Shown piece after piece: positions 17,264 through 25,832 of a stretch of DNA of 64,000 nucleotides. Each line of letters starts with the position of its first letter. Positions within the stretch are counted from its first letter, which is position 1. Below the pieces are notes generated by a model, which worked only from the letters and a program-made list of their open reading frames with translations, made no database searches and was not told the origin of the DNA. This stretch comes from an uncultured Spirochaetales bacterium (GTDB taxonomy: Bacteria; Spirochaetota; Spirochaetia; Sphaerochaetales; Sphaerochaetaceae). Position numbers and translations under genes: made by a program. The DNA lies in assembly GCA_949285905.1 (NCBI GenBank), contig CASDZV010000025.1, forward strand, positions 1-64,000, in the 5' to 3' direction.

Positions 17264-18328
17264 ATGAAACGAGCACTTACATTAGTGGCATTTTCGTTGG
17301 CAGCAGCTGCTGCATTCGGTTGCTCAGGCTTTGCCTGGCATACAGAGGATGGATGCCATCTTCTTGGCCGTACATATGATATGTTCGGTGATTTGAGTGG
17401 AAACAAAATCACTGTCATCGCTCCGGGGTATGAGCTTAATACATCTCCATCTGGAAAAGACGGAACAGTAACAATGAAATACGGGTTTGTCGGCAATGCA
17501 ATTCAGGGTGCTGCTGCTCCGATTTTCACAGATGGAATCAATGAGAAGGGATTGATGGGAACTCTTCAGAATTTCCCAGGTTACGGGTTCTACAATACTC
17601 AGGAGAGTGAAGAGAATACAGACCTGCATCCCGCTTTCTTTGTTCCTTACATGCTTGGTACATGCTCTACAGTCGAGGAGGTCGCAGAGGCTGTTAAGCA
17701 TATCAATCTGACGGATGAGCTTATTTTCGGAGCTCATATGTCTGTTCATTACATCTTCTCTGATGAGAGCGGAGAAGCTATCATCATAGAGCCGGATGAG
17801 GGAGGTATTACAGTTCATCGTAATACAATCGGAGTCATGACAAATGCTCCTGGATATGACTGGCAGCATACGAATCTTAAGAATTATGTTGCAGTATCCA
17901 ACGTCCACACACCTCCTAGAGAGCTCCTTGGTGAGACTGTTTCCACATTTGGTAATGGCACAGGTGGCAGCTTCGGACTTCCAGGCAGTTATTCTTCCCC
18001 TGACCGTTTTGTCCGCCTTGCGTTTGCCAAGAATTTCGCACCGCTTGGAAAGAATGAGCTTGATGGCATCACAAGGATGTTCGACACATTCTCCGTAGTC
18101 TATGTTCCTGATGGAATGCTCAAGGAAAGCGCTGAGCATGATGAGTATGAAAGGACACTCTGCACGACAGCAATGTGCTCTGAGAGCCGTACATATTACT
18201 TCTCTCCTGCAGAGAACAGACGCATTAATGCATATAATGTACTGAATGCGCTTGCTGCACTGCCAGATGGAGAGACAATTGGTTTCTATCCTATTCCGAT
18301 TGAAGAGGATGTGAATTACGTTATCTGA
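17264..18328 (+). CDS. Exported choloylglycine hydrolase/penicillin acylase family (Ntn) amidase
   Basis: 354 aa. A signal peptide (MKRALTLVAFSLAAAAAFG) leads straight into Cys20, followed by SGFAWHTEDGCHLLGRTYDM. This matches the start of bile salt hydrolases and penicillin V acylases (MC-T-...-DG...GRNMD), where the first cysteine after processing is the nucleophile. Other family landmarks are EKGLMGTLQNFPGY, the region ending VMTNAPGYDWQ, and NAP/PGSYSSPDRFVRLAF. It should cleave an amide bond outside the cytoplasm: a conjugated bile acid, an acyl-homoserine lactone or a penicillin-like compound. GGAGG lies before ATG 17264, so that start is preferred over a GTG four codons earlier. AFGC could alternatively be read as a lipobox. 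Confidence 0.85.
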   Translation: MKRALTLVAFSLAAAAAFGCSGFAWHTEDGCHLLGRTYDMFGDLSGNKITVIAPGYELNTSPSGKDGTVTMKYGFVGNAIQGAAAPIFTDGINEKGLMGTLQNFPGYGFYNTQESEENTDLHPAFFVPYMLGTCSTVEEVAEAVKHINLTDELIFGAHMSVHYIFSDESGEAIIIEPDEGGITVHRNTIGVMTNAPGYDWQHTNLKNYVAVSNVHTPPRELLGETVSTFGNGTGGSFGLPGSYSSPDRFVRLAFAKNFAPLGKNELDGITRMFDTFSVVYVPDGMLKESAEHDEYERTLCTTAMCSESRTYYFSPAENRRINAYNVLNALAALPDGETIGFYPIPIEEDVNYVI

Positions 18329-18333
18329 TCAAG

Positions 18334-18360
18334 ACGGGGAGGCAGCTCCCCGTTTCTCAT
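18334..18360. terminator. Hairpin terminator between the convergent Ntn hydrolase and M18 peptidase genes
   Basis: ACGGGGAG-GCAG-CTCCCCGT is a perfect 8-bp stem followed by TTCTCATCTTCTC on the plus strand. It lies between two convergent genes. The U-tract is imperfect and on the minus strand weaker still (CTTGATC). Confidence 0.6.
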
Positions 18361-19652
18361 CTTCTCAGGAAGCAGGTGAAAAGCTTTGAGAGTGTTTCTG
18401 TGTCTCTTGCACCTGCCGTCTCATAGGGTGAATGCATTGCAAGCTGGGCCGCTCCGATATCCACTGTCGGGATGCTCAGTTTCTGTGCAGAGAGGTTTCC
18501 CAGCGTGGATCCTCCAGGTATGTCTGAGTGGTTCACGAAGTACTGGTATGCTATTTCATGCTCATCCATCAATGCTCTGAGATAGCTTGCACTTTCAGCA
18601 TCTGTTGTGTATTTCTGTGCTGCACTGAATTTGATGCAGACTCCGCCATTCATTCTTGCCCTGTTTGTCGGATCGCACTTTTCCATGTAATTGGGGTGCA
18701 TCGCATGGCAGTTATCTGCACTGATCATGAATGACGAGGCATTCTTCATAGCTTTTTCTTCTGCATTGAATGAGAGCGAGAAGGCAATACGCTCAATCAC
18801 TGTAGGCAGAAAATCCGAGAGCGCACCCTGTTTTGTACCGCTTCCGGTCTCTTCGTTGTCAAACAGGGTGATAAGCGGCATATAATCTTTGCTTTCTGCT
18901 GCCAGCAGGGCTCTGAATGCAGTGTATGCACACATCAGGTCATCAATCCTTGGTGCAGAGAAGAATTCGTTTCCAAGTCCCCATATTGAGGCTTTTGTAT
19001 ATGGATAGAGAAATAGCTCATACTCCAGCAGCTCGCGCTCAGTGCACCTGGCAAGCTGCTGAATGGCTTTTCCGAACTGTCCTTTATCAAAGCCTTCTGC
19101 TATAAGCGGAAGCATATCTTTCTGTGCTCTGTATCCGTTCTCCTCATTCACTTTCCTGTTCATATGAATAGCGAGATTCGGTATAAGAGCGACAGGACGG
19201 CTGAAATCAATGAGGCGTTCCTCAATTTTGTTTCCTGTCCTGACATATACGCGGCCAGCAATAGAGAGCGGTCTGTCAAACCATGGAGCCATCAGGAGTC
19301 CGCCATAGACTTCTGTGTTAAGCGTTGTGTATAGTCCTGCATCTGATATCTCGGGTTCTGTCTTGATCTTGAATGCCGGGCTGTCTGTATGTGCTGAGAC
19401 AATTGAGTAACCGGCAAAGTCGGCAGGTGGTACTCTGAATGCTATGAGGGCAGAGCTGTTCCTGATGATGAAATAGGAGCCTCCTCTTTCAATAATCCAG
19501 TGTTTTCTTTCATCCAGTTCTTTGAAGCCGTTCTGGATAAGCTCATTCTTCATATTTTCCACAGCATGGAACTGTGTAGGGCTCTTTTCAATGAAATCGC
19601 AGAGCTCAGCTGTTGTTGTATATCGTTCTGTCATGCACTGAAGTGTAGTCAC
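18357..19652 (-). CDS. apeB: M18 family aminopeptidase
   Basis: 431 aa, matching the family length. M18 metal-site segments are visible: SAHTDSPAFKIK, the region around RIDDLMCAYTAFRALL, FDNEETGSG, SADNCHAMHPNY and the last His in AQLAMHSPYETAG. It is a cytoplasmic dodecameric zinc enzyme that removes N-terminal, often acidic, residues from peptides. The start is ambiguous: GTG at 19652 overlaps the upstream stop (GTGA) and has AAAGAG before it; ATG at 19634 lacks a ribosome site. It is the last gene of the DUF1538-PII-MATE-M18 operon. Confidence 0.92.
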   Translation of the reverse strand: MTTLQCMTERYTTTAELCDFIEKSPTQFHAVENMKNELIQNGFKELDERKHWIIERGGSYFIIRNSSALIAFRVPPADFAGYSIVSAHTDSPAFKIKTEPEISDAGLYTTLNTEVYGGLLMAPWFDRPLSIAGRVYVRTGNKIEERLIDFSRPVALIPNLAIHMNRKVNEENGYRAQKDMLPLIAEGFDKGQFGKAIQQLARCTERELLEYELFLYPYTKASIWGLGNEFFSAPRIDDLMCAYTAFRALLAAESKDYMPLITLFDNEETGSGTKQGALSDFLPTVIERIAFSLSFNAEEKAMKNASSFMISADNCHAMHPNYMEKCDPTNRARMNGGVCIKFSAAQKYTTDAESASYLRALMDEHEIAYQYFVNHSDIPGGSTLGNLSAQKLSIPTVDIGAAQLAMHSPYETAGARDTETLSKLFTCFLRR

Positions 19653-21025
19653 TGCTGCTCTTTCTGTACAGCACGGAGTTTTGCAGCTATGCGGAATGAT
19701 ATGACTGTTGTAATCAATGCAATGCCGCAGTTTGATATCATCATCATCAGACCTAGTGCAGTAGGACCATGCGCAATGAACTGCTGCAGGATGAGAAGCA
19801 CAGGGATTCTCAGCAGGAAAATTCTTGTGAAATTCAGTACAAGCGTGATTCTTGTCTTTCCAAGTCCGAGAAGGAAGTCCATGCCCGCACCATTCAGGGA
19901 AAGGCCGAAACTGCTGATGATATCGAAGATGAAGATTCCCTTGATTGTAGCCATGAACTCTGCATTGAATCCTGTACGGCTGGAGGCAAATATGGTAATG
20001 AGAGGATTCTGCACAGCAAGAAGCACCGAGATTGCCAGCAGGCTGGCAAAGAATGTCACTACGATATTCGATTTATAGGCTTTGACAGCTCTGTCATTCT
20101 TTCCAGCTCCATAATTCTGGCTGATGATGGAACTTGAAGCATCTGAGAAACCGTTCTCGAAGTTTGTCACAAGTCCGCTCATATTGTTTGATATCCCCAG
20201 AGCTCCGATCATTTCAGCACCATATGATGCAGCCATTGAATTGACAACAGTCTTTCCCAGAGAGAATGCGCTGTCCTCGATTGCGACGGGGCATGAGATG
20301 GCAATCAGTTTCCTCGCATATCCTTTCCTTCCATGGAAAACAAGTCTTGGCTGTATGCGGAAGATGCTGTTTTTTTCTGTAATATGAGGCAATGCGTAGA
20401 GAGTAAATGCGATGTATGTGATGAGAGTGGCAAGGGCTATGTAGACAATGCCTTTCTCAAGCACGTAGATAAAGAGTGCTGTGAGGATAAGCTTCAGTAT
20501 CATGGATGCGATATTCACAGCCATTATGACCTTTGTCCGGCCCCGTGCTTTCTCGATGTTTATATAGAGCAGATTTATGTAATTGAATATTGTGGCGACA
20601 AGAAGAGTACGGAAGTATGGTGTTCCTTCCTCTATGAACTCCTCCGGGGTGGCAATGGCTCTTAGAATTGAAGGTACGAATGGAATAAGCAGGAGAAACA
20701 GAAACGAAAGAATCGCAAGCAGACGCACGAGAGTGTTCATCAGCAATGCTGCTTCATCATTCCTTCCAGCGCCATAAGCTCTGTTGATGAGGATCATGGA
20801 ACCTGTTATAAGACCGGAACCCAATGCGTTGAGTATCATTCTCAGCTGATTCAGATAGGCAACAGTTGAGACGCTGATTGTTCCCAGCCGGCTTGCCATC
20901 ATCGTATCGAGAATGGAAAAGAGGCAGTTGAAGACTGCAAAGATAGCAAGCGGTGTTCCGACCTGTATAATCAGGTGGAAGAGATTCCCTGATAACGAAT
21001 ATTCCCTGAATTCCGATTCTGTCAT
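19649..21025 (-). CDS. MATE family efflux transporter
   Basis: 458 aa, 12 predicted helices. It opens SGNLFHLIIQVGTPLAIFAVFN and carries the repeat motif FSILDTMMASRLGTISVS; the second half includes ALGISNNMSGLVTNFENGFSD. It differs from the MATE proteins at 3307 and 4895 and resembles the subgroup with a long C-terminal half. It is placed 2 nt after the PII stop and overlaps the aminopeptidase start, so it is part of a four-gene operon. Substrate unknown; cation or peptide-related export could fit the neighbours, but that is speculation. Confidence 0.88.
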   Translation of the reverse strand: MTESEFREYSLSGNLFHLIIQVGTPLAIFAVFNCLFSILDTMMASRLGTISVSTVAYLNQLRMILNALGSGLITGSMILINRAYGAGRNDEAALLMNTLVRLLAILSFLFLLLIPFVPSILRAIATPEEFIEEGTPYFRTLLVATIFNYINLLYINIEKARGRTKVIMAVNIASMILKLILTALFIYVLEKGIVYIALATLITYIAFTLYALPHITEKNSIFRIQPRLVFHGRKGYARKLIAISCPVAIEDSAFSLGKTVVNSMAASYGAEMIGALGISNNMSGLVTNFENGFSDASSSIISQNYGAGKNDRAVKAYKSNIVVTFFASLLAISVLLAVQNPLITIFASSRTGFNAEFMATIKGIFIFDIISSFGLSLNGAGMDFLLGLGKTRITLVLNFTRIFLLRIPVLLILQQFIAHGPTALGLMMMISNCGIALITTVISFRIAAKLRAVQKEQQ

Positions 21026-21027
21026 TT

Positions 21028-21627
21028 TCAGCCAAGATTCACGAATGTACTGACAGGTATGGAGAAGACAATGCCCATGCCTTTCTTCTTGAGGATTTCC
21101 ATGCTGTTTATAGCATTCAGAACAGCTTCTGCCTTCTCCTTTGGTACGACAATCATCAGAATCTCTTTCTCTGGAACGAGTGGTGAACCGAAGAATTTAA
21201 CGTCATCTTCAGTGCTTGTCCCGTGAGCGTTGATGACAGTGCCTCCATTCGCACCTGCTTTTCTTGCAGTCGCCATTATATCTTCACTGTATCCATCTTC
21301 TGAAATGACTTCAATCAATACCCATTTGCTGTCCACTGCTTTCGCCTCCTCGCTGCTGTCCCTTGCTGTGCTGATGACCATCGCTACTCCCTTTGCTTTT
21401 GCATTCTTCATTGCTTCAAGTATTTCAGGAACTTTTGCTGTCTCTATGACACTGGTCAGCACTTCCTGCTTTGTGTCGCCAAGTCCCAATGCGGCAAGAA
21501 TTGTAGAAGGGGCTGTCCCCTTTGCCAGGCAGACTGTTCCTCCTGGAGCACCTGCTGTTCTTGCTGCCGCCATCACGTTGCTGCTCTGTCCCTTGCGGAC
21601 AATCGCAATGATTGTACTCCAGTTCAT
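21028..21627 (-). CDS. Tandem PII-like signalling protein linked to the DUF1538 transporter
   Basis: 199 aa made of two PII/GlnK-like halves. Half one (about residues 1-92) opens IIAIVRKGQSSNVMAAARTA with the signature AGAPGGTV; half two (about 98-199) opens WVLIEVISEDGYSEDIMATA with AGANGGTV. Each half has the beta-alpha-beta layout of PII and ends in a VPKEK-like or VIETAK beta strand. Classical T-loop tyrosine and GlnB uridylylation motifs are missing. PII proteins usually sense ADP/ATP and bind a membrane partner. The stop of the transporter gene overlaps this start (ATGA), which points to that transporter as target. Confidence 0.8.
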   Translation of the reverse strand: MNWSTIIAIVRKGQSSNVMAAARTAGAPGGTVCLAKGTAPSTILAALGLGDTKQEVLTSVIETAKVPEILEAMKNAKAKGVAMVISTARDSSEEAKAVDSKWVLIEVISEDGYSEDIMATARKAGANGGTVINAHGTSTEDDVKFFGSPLVPEKEILMIVVPKEKAEAVLNAINSMEILKKKGMGIVFSIPVSTFVNLG

Positions 21628-23072
21628 TTGTCCCCCTTTCCAGTCTTTCTGAGGCGTGATTGATAGATTATACCGAGAATTTCTATGAGCAATACTGGCA
21701 TCATGGCTATCATGGCTATCATGCCGAATGAGGCTGAAAGCGTTGCAGAGGATGATGCAGAGGCTGCCCCCATTGCCAGCGGCAGAAGGAATGCAGAACT
21801 CATAGGTCCTGTAGCAACACCGCCTGAGTCAAAGCCGATAGCGGAGAAAAGTCCTGGAGTCTTTATCATGAAAAGCATGACTAGGATGTAACCTGGAAGA
21901 ATAAATGTCCATATTGAGAGTGAGTGAACTGTACGGATGAGTGCCAGGACAACTGCGCAGCCGACACCGAGTGCGAGGGTTGCCAGCATGACTTTCTTCG
22001 AGATGCGGCCGCTGCTTGCTTCCTCAACCTGATCTGTCAGAACGATTACAGCAGGTTCCGCAAGCACGACACACAGTCCGAAAACAAATCCTGCACCATA
22101 CAGCAGAAGAGGGTTGATACTGATCAGCGCGCTTCCTAGTTCTTTTGCGACATCTGAGAATGAGTATTCGACTCCAGTGAAGAAAATCACTATGCCAATA
22201 TAAGAATAAATGATACCCGAAAATTCTCTTATGGCTTCTGTTTTTGGTGTTTTCAGAACCAGGATCTGCATGAGTATACACACAGCAACTAATGGGGCAA
22301 GCGAGATTCCGACACTCTGGAATTTCTCGCCAAGAAGAGATAGCAAGGCAGGGTCCGAGGCCTCTTCTGCTATGATGGAACCCAGGCTTTCCTGTCTGAA
22401 TACAAGGCCAAGAATGAGCACTGATAGCACAGGTCCTATGGATGAGAGAGCAACGTAACCGAATTCAGCTTCTTCGTTGTGTTTCCGTATAGCAGCAACA
22501 CCTGTTCCGAGTGCCATGATGAATGGAACTGATAACGGTCCTGTCGTGGCTCCGCCTGAGTCAAAGGCAACTGATACCAGGAAATCATCATTGAAGAATG
22601 CTATGAGGAATATGAACGAATAACTGATTGCGATGATGATCTTCATCGGCCAGTTGAGGACTGTGCGTGCTAATGAGATTGCAAAGAATAATCCGACACC
22701 AGCTGCAATGGCATAGGTAAGTGTTTTTACAGGTATTGATGGATTTACCTGGTTCACCTCTGTTGCCAGTACCTGCACATCGGGCTCAGGAATCGTGATG
22801 ATAACACCAAGAAGCAGAGCCGCTCCAAGCATTATCAGGAGCGATCGGCTTTTTGTGAGAGAGGACCCGATATGTCCTCCGATTGGAGTGATTCCTACCT
22901 CAACACCTGTTAAAAACAGCGTCAGTCCGATGATTACCAGAAGACATGAAAGCATAAAGCGGCAGAATTCGGTACCGTCCATAACGCCGGTTGCTATGGA
23001 GAGCACAGAAGCAACAATGCCGATTGGCAGTACTGAAATAATCACATCCTTCAGCTGTTTTAGAATATCCAC
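21624..23072 (-). CDS. DUF1538 family integral membrane transporter, duplicated form
   Basis: 482 aa, about 12-14 hydrophobic segments. Two homologous halves are evident: GGHIGSSLTKSRSLLIMLG with FDSGGATTGPLSVPFIMALG in half one, and LTDQVEEASSGRISKKVML with FDSGGVATGPMSSAFLLPLA in half two. From memory, split DUF1538 proteins from a halophilic bacterium were reported as a two-component Na+/K+/H+ antiporter (UmpAB), so monovalent cation exchange is the leading guess. The GTG start at 23072 has GGAG 8 nt upstream. It is first in the operon and directly coupled to a tandem PII protein. Confidence 0.8.
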   Translation of the reverse strand: MDILKQLKDVIISVLPIGIVASVLSIATGVMDGTEFCRFMLSCLLVIIGLTLFLTGVEVGITPIGGHIGSSLTKSRSLLIMLGAALLLGVIITIPEPDVQVLATEVNQVNPSIPVKTLTYAIAAGVGLFFAISLARTVLNWPMKIIIAISYSFIFLIAFFNDDFLVSVAFDSGGATTGPLSVPFIMALGTGVAAIRKHNEEAEFGYVALSSIGPVLSVLILGLVFRQESLGSIIAEEASDPALLSLLGEKFQSVGISLAPLVAVCILMQILVLKTPKTEAIREFSGIIYSYIGIVIFFTGVEYSFSDVAKELGSALISINPLLLYGAGFVFGLCVVLAEPAVIVLTDQVEEASSGRISKKVMLATLALGVGCAVVLALIRTVHSLSIWTFILPGYILVMLFMIKTPGLFSAIGFDSGGVATGPMSSAFLLPLAMGAASASSSATLSASFGMIAMIAMMPVLLIEILGIIYQSRLRKTGKGDK

Positions 23073-23126
23073 AGGGCTGTCTCCGAATTACCTATGATAA
23101 TAGCAGAAGGAATATGCTATGCAAAC

Positions 23127-23786
23127 TCACCAGATGATGATTTTCTGCCCGGTGGATCTCAGAAAATCATTGCATGCTTTGAAATGGCCGTTCCCGAAAA
23201 ATCCACGATAAGCACTCAACGGGCTTGGATGCGCGGATTCGAGTATCAGATGTGCTTTGCTTTCTATAAGCACTTTCTTGCTTCGTGCATAGCTTCCCCA
23301 TAGCATGAAGACTTTTGGACGCTCATCTCTTCCCAGCGCCTGAATGGCATTGTCTGTGAAGATTTCCCAGCCTTTGCCTGCATGAGAGGCTGCTTTGTGT
23401 GCCTCGACTGTAAGCGTACTGTTCAGAAGCAGGACGCCTTGTTCAGCCCAGCGTGTCAGATCATGCGACCATGGTCCTTGTTCCACTCCCTCGTTGATAA
23501 TCTCCTGATGGATGTTCTGAAGTGATGGAGGCTCCTGAATGTTTTCATGCACGGAAAATGATAGTCCCATGGCCTGACCCTCCTCATGGTATGGATCCTG
23601 CCCGACAATGATGACCTTTGTGTCGGCAAAGCTTGTAAGACGGAATGCGTTGAAAATCTCATTCATCGGAGGGTAAACAACACGTGTTGCATATTCATTT
23701 TTAAGAAATGCGCGGAGAGCGAGGTAATAGGGTTTCCTCTGCTCCTCATCAAAGAGTGGCTGCCAGTCGTTTCCTACATGTATCAT
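23127..23786 (-). CDS. ung: Uracil-DNA glycosylase, family 1
   Basis: 219 aa, the standard length. Family 1 motifs are complete: VGQDPYHEEGQAMGLSFSV (catalytic Asp), LLLNSTLTVEAHKAASHAG, KVFMLWGSYA and HPSPLSAYRGFFG (catalytic His and minor-groove loop). It removes uracil from DNA to start base excision repair. The -10 box TATTAT lies 10 nt before the ATG, leaving only a few leader bases, although GAGGG also overlaps that leader. A second, unrelated uracil glycosylase (SMUG1 type) lies at 34721. Confidence 0.96.
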   Translation of the reverse strand: MIHVGNDWQPLFDEEQRKPYYLALRAFLKNEYATRVVYPPMNEIFNAFRLTSFADTKVIIVGQDPYHEEGQAMGLSFSVHENIQEPPSLQNIHQEIINEGVEQGPWSHDLTRWAEQGVLLLNSTLTVEAHKAASHAGKGWEIFTDNAIQALGRDERPKVFMLWGSYARSKKVLIESKAHLILESAHPSPLSAYRGFFGNGHFKACNDFLRSTGQKIIIW

Positions 23787-23811
23787 GCCCTCAATGATAA
23801 TACCTCCGTGA

Positions 23812-23840
23812 TTGCATAGGAAGAGTGTGATGGATATTAT
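23812..23840 (+). promoter_or_regulatory. Promoter of the ion permease gene, nearly leaderless
   Basis: TTGCAT (23812-23817), 17-nt spacer, TATTAT (23835-23840), then 11 nt to the ATG at 23852. The leader would be about 4-5 nt, too short for a Shine-Dalgarno site, and none is seen. Confidence 0.5.
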
Positions 23841-23851
23841 CTGTCTTAGCT

Positions 23852-24952
23852 ATGAGGGCTTTTATCAAAAGAGAAATTGTATTCGTGATTGCATTGGCTG
23901 CAGCCGTTATCTCAGCTTTCTTTAATCCTCCTTCTGCCTCATGGGCAGAGGCTATAGATTTCAGGACACTTGCTCTCCTGTTTTCATTGATGGGAGTCTC
24001 AGAAGGCTTAAAAACAACAGGACTTTTTGATGCGGCGGCTTCTGCGATGCTGCACCACTCTGGTAATACACGGCGTTTGTCGCTCCTCATGCTCTCGATT
24101 GTATTCTTCTCGTCGATGTTCTTCACAAATGATGTCGCGCTTCTTATGTTCGTCCCATTCACAATGATGATTCTCGACAGAGAAGGGGCGGATGAGTGGT
24201 ATATCATAAAGCTGGTTGTCCTGGAGACAATTGCTGCAAATCTTGGCTCAATGACCACTCCTGTGGGAAATCCTCAGAATCTATTCATCACATCATATTT
24301 TTCAGTGGATGCTGCTTCTTTCTTCTCTGCCATATTGCCATATTCAGCTGCTTCAGCAATTCTTATCGCTATCTGTTTTGTGATTTTCCTTTCCAGAAAG
24401 GAGCGCGTAGATGATATCGGGGTGGAGAAGAAGGCTGTTGATAAACTTGCTTCCGTTTACATCCTGTTTCTCATCCTAGCGATGCTTTCGGTATTCAGGG
24501 TGCTGAGCTGGCAGCTGTTGTTTGTCCTTGAATTTCTTTACCTGCTTGTCTTTGACAGGAAGATACTTCGCCGTATTGATTATATCCTTCTCCTTACTTT
24601 TGTCTGCTTCTTCATATTCAGTGAGAATATGAGGGCAATTGAAGCTGTCAGAAATCTGATTGCAGTGCCTATGGCAGAGCATCCTGTAGCAACTTCGGCT
24701 CTGGTTTCGCAGATTATAAGCAATGTTCCTGCAGCAATACTTCTTTCTCCGTTCGCATCAGACTTTGAAGGAGTGCTGATAGGCACTGATATCGGAGGTT
24801 TGGGGACACCTGTTGCGTCTCTTGCTTCGCTCATTTCCCTGAAGTTCTATTACCAGAGAGGCCGTGGCGAGAAGGGTAAGTACATGGTATTCTTCCTCGT
24901 TCTTAACGTCGCCCTGCTTCTGATTCTTGCGATATTATCGAAAATCTTCTGA
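23852..24952 (+). CDS. Ion permease of the ArsB/NhaD/CitM superfamily
   Basis: 366 aa, about ten hydrophobic segments. Landmarks are FFTNDVALLMFVPFTMMILD, MTTPVGNPQNLFI and SQIISNVPAAILLSPF, i.e. the two re-entrant motifs of the IT superfamily that includes arsenite exporters, NhaD Na+/H+ antiporters and SLC13-like anion carriers. It is slightly shorter than ArsB (about 430 aa). No ars genes or regulators are nearby, so an anion or Na+ carrier is as likely as arsenite export. Monocistronic, with a nearly leaderless promoter. Confidence 0.8.
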   Translation: MRAFIKREIVFVIALAAAVISAFFNPPSASWAEAIDFRTLALLFSLMGVSEGLKTTGLFDAAASAMLHHSGNTRRLSLLMLSIVFFSSMFFTNDVALLMFVPFTMMILDREGADEWYIIKLVVLETIAANLGSMTTPVGNPQNLFITSYFSVDAASFFSAILPYSAASAILIAICFVIFLSRKERVDDIGVEKKAVDKLASVYILFLILAMLSVFRVLSWQLLFVLEFLYLLVFDRKILRRIDYILLLTFVCFFIFSENMRAIEAVRNLIAVPMAEHPVATSALVSQIISNVPAAILLSPFASDFEGVLIGTDIGGLGTPVASLASLISLKFYYQRGRGEKGKYMVFFLVLNVALLLILAILSKIF

Positions 24953-25132
24953 GCGGAGTATCTTTCACTATTATCTTTTTTCAATTTAATCATTATATTC
25001 AGCTATAGTGCATAAGGTGATGTGCGCGGCTTACGAGTGTAATTTCTGCTCTGGGTTCCTTGCAGGTCTCTTTAGATGGAGGAATGTTTCTAATGTCTAA
25101 GGGGTGGGTGCATGGCGGAAACAGAAAGGGTT

Positions 25133-25336
25133 ATGAAAAAGCGGTTTGTGTGTGTACTGCTTTTCCTTGCAACCTTGTTGTGCCCTTTATGGAGTCAGAA
25201 GGTCCTTGGGACCGCAACTCTGACTATTACCCTGTGTGTGCCAGCTCCTCCTGTGACCTCTGAAACAGAGGCCGGGGAGTATAGCGGGTACGAGGTTGCG
25301 AAGACAGCCGATACCGTGTATGTAACAGCGGTATGA
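25133..25336 (+). CDS. Small exported protein of unknown function
   Basis: 67 aa if started at ATG 25133, giving MKKRFVCVLLFLATLLCPLW, a clean signal peptide with likely cleavage after LWS. A longer start at 25112 adds seven residues and has a GGGGTGG ribosome-like site. The mature part is about 45 aa, rich in Thr, Val, Pro and Glu, with a single Cys, and ends in VYVTAV. I do not recognise the family. A possible promoter (TATAGT, 25004-25009) and a downstream hairpin terminator support it as a real monocistronic gene. The next gene is the Lon-like protease, but no link can be shown. Confidence 0.5.
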   Translation: MKKRFVCVLLFLATLLCPLWSQKVLGTATLTITLCVPAPPVTSETEAGEYSGYEVAKTADTVYVTAV

Positions 25337-25367
25337 GAAAAGTCCAGAGAAATCTGAACGTGCACAT

Positions 25368-25402
25368 GCAGGCTGCTTGGGGGCAGCCTGCTTTGAATTT
25401 TG
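25368..25402 (+). terminator. Terminator of the small exported protein gene
   Basis: GCAGGCTGC and GCAGCCTGC form a perfect 9-bp stem with a 6-nt loop (25368-25391), followed by TTTGAATTTTG. Confidence 0.65.
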
Positions 25403-25832
25403 ACCGATGCAAGTTCCCTCTCAGATATTTTTTCCGTAGTTTTGCAGTATATGTTTCTGCATTTAGGGATTATCTTCGCTGTAAGAAGATCAATTAAGAG
25501 GTATGTTGATTCCTGAATATTGACATTAATATAGAATATTAACAAATTTATACTTGATTGTTATTATTTTAAAACTTATATATTGACAAAAAATATAAAT
25601 TTGTGCAATAAATATATATTACGTTTCTTAAAATCTGGGATATTGTCAATATTCCATGTCGCTTGTCTCTGGAAAAGGAGTGTTTCCATGCAAAGAGAAC
25701 TTAAGCTGACGGCAGCCATTTCAGGCTGGAATATTCTATCATCTATTTCTATTAAGTGATCCTTTTTTCTTAACGGTTTCAGGTTTTGTTTTCTGATTTC
25801 GACCATCGGTTAATGCCAGAGGGGTAAGTCTT
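25403..25832. other. AT-rich intergenic region upstream of the Lon-like gene
   Basis: 430 bases without a supportable gene. The middle part (about 25515-25620) is very AT-rich with ATATAAATTT-like stretches and two TTGACA hexamers (near 25519 and 25584). Neither TTGACA has a perfect -10 at 17 nt, but the second, with AATAAA-type boxes downstream, is a plausible promoter for the Lon-like gene. A minus-strand open frame at 25576-25806 has no ribosome site or family resemblance and I do not call it. Confidence 0.5.

Noticed and set aside
25576-25806. 76-codon minus-strand frame in the AT-rich region
   Set aside because: No ribosome site, no promoter and no recognisable protein pattern; it lies in the probable promoter region of the Lon-like gene.
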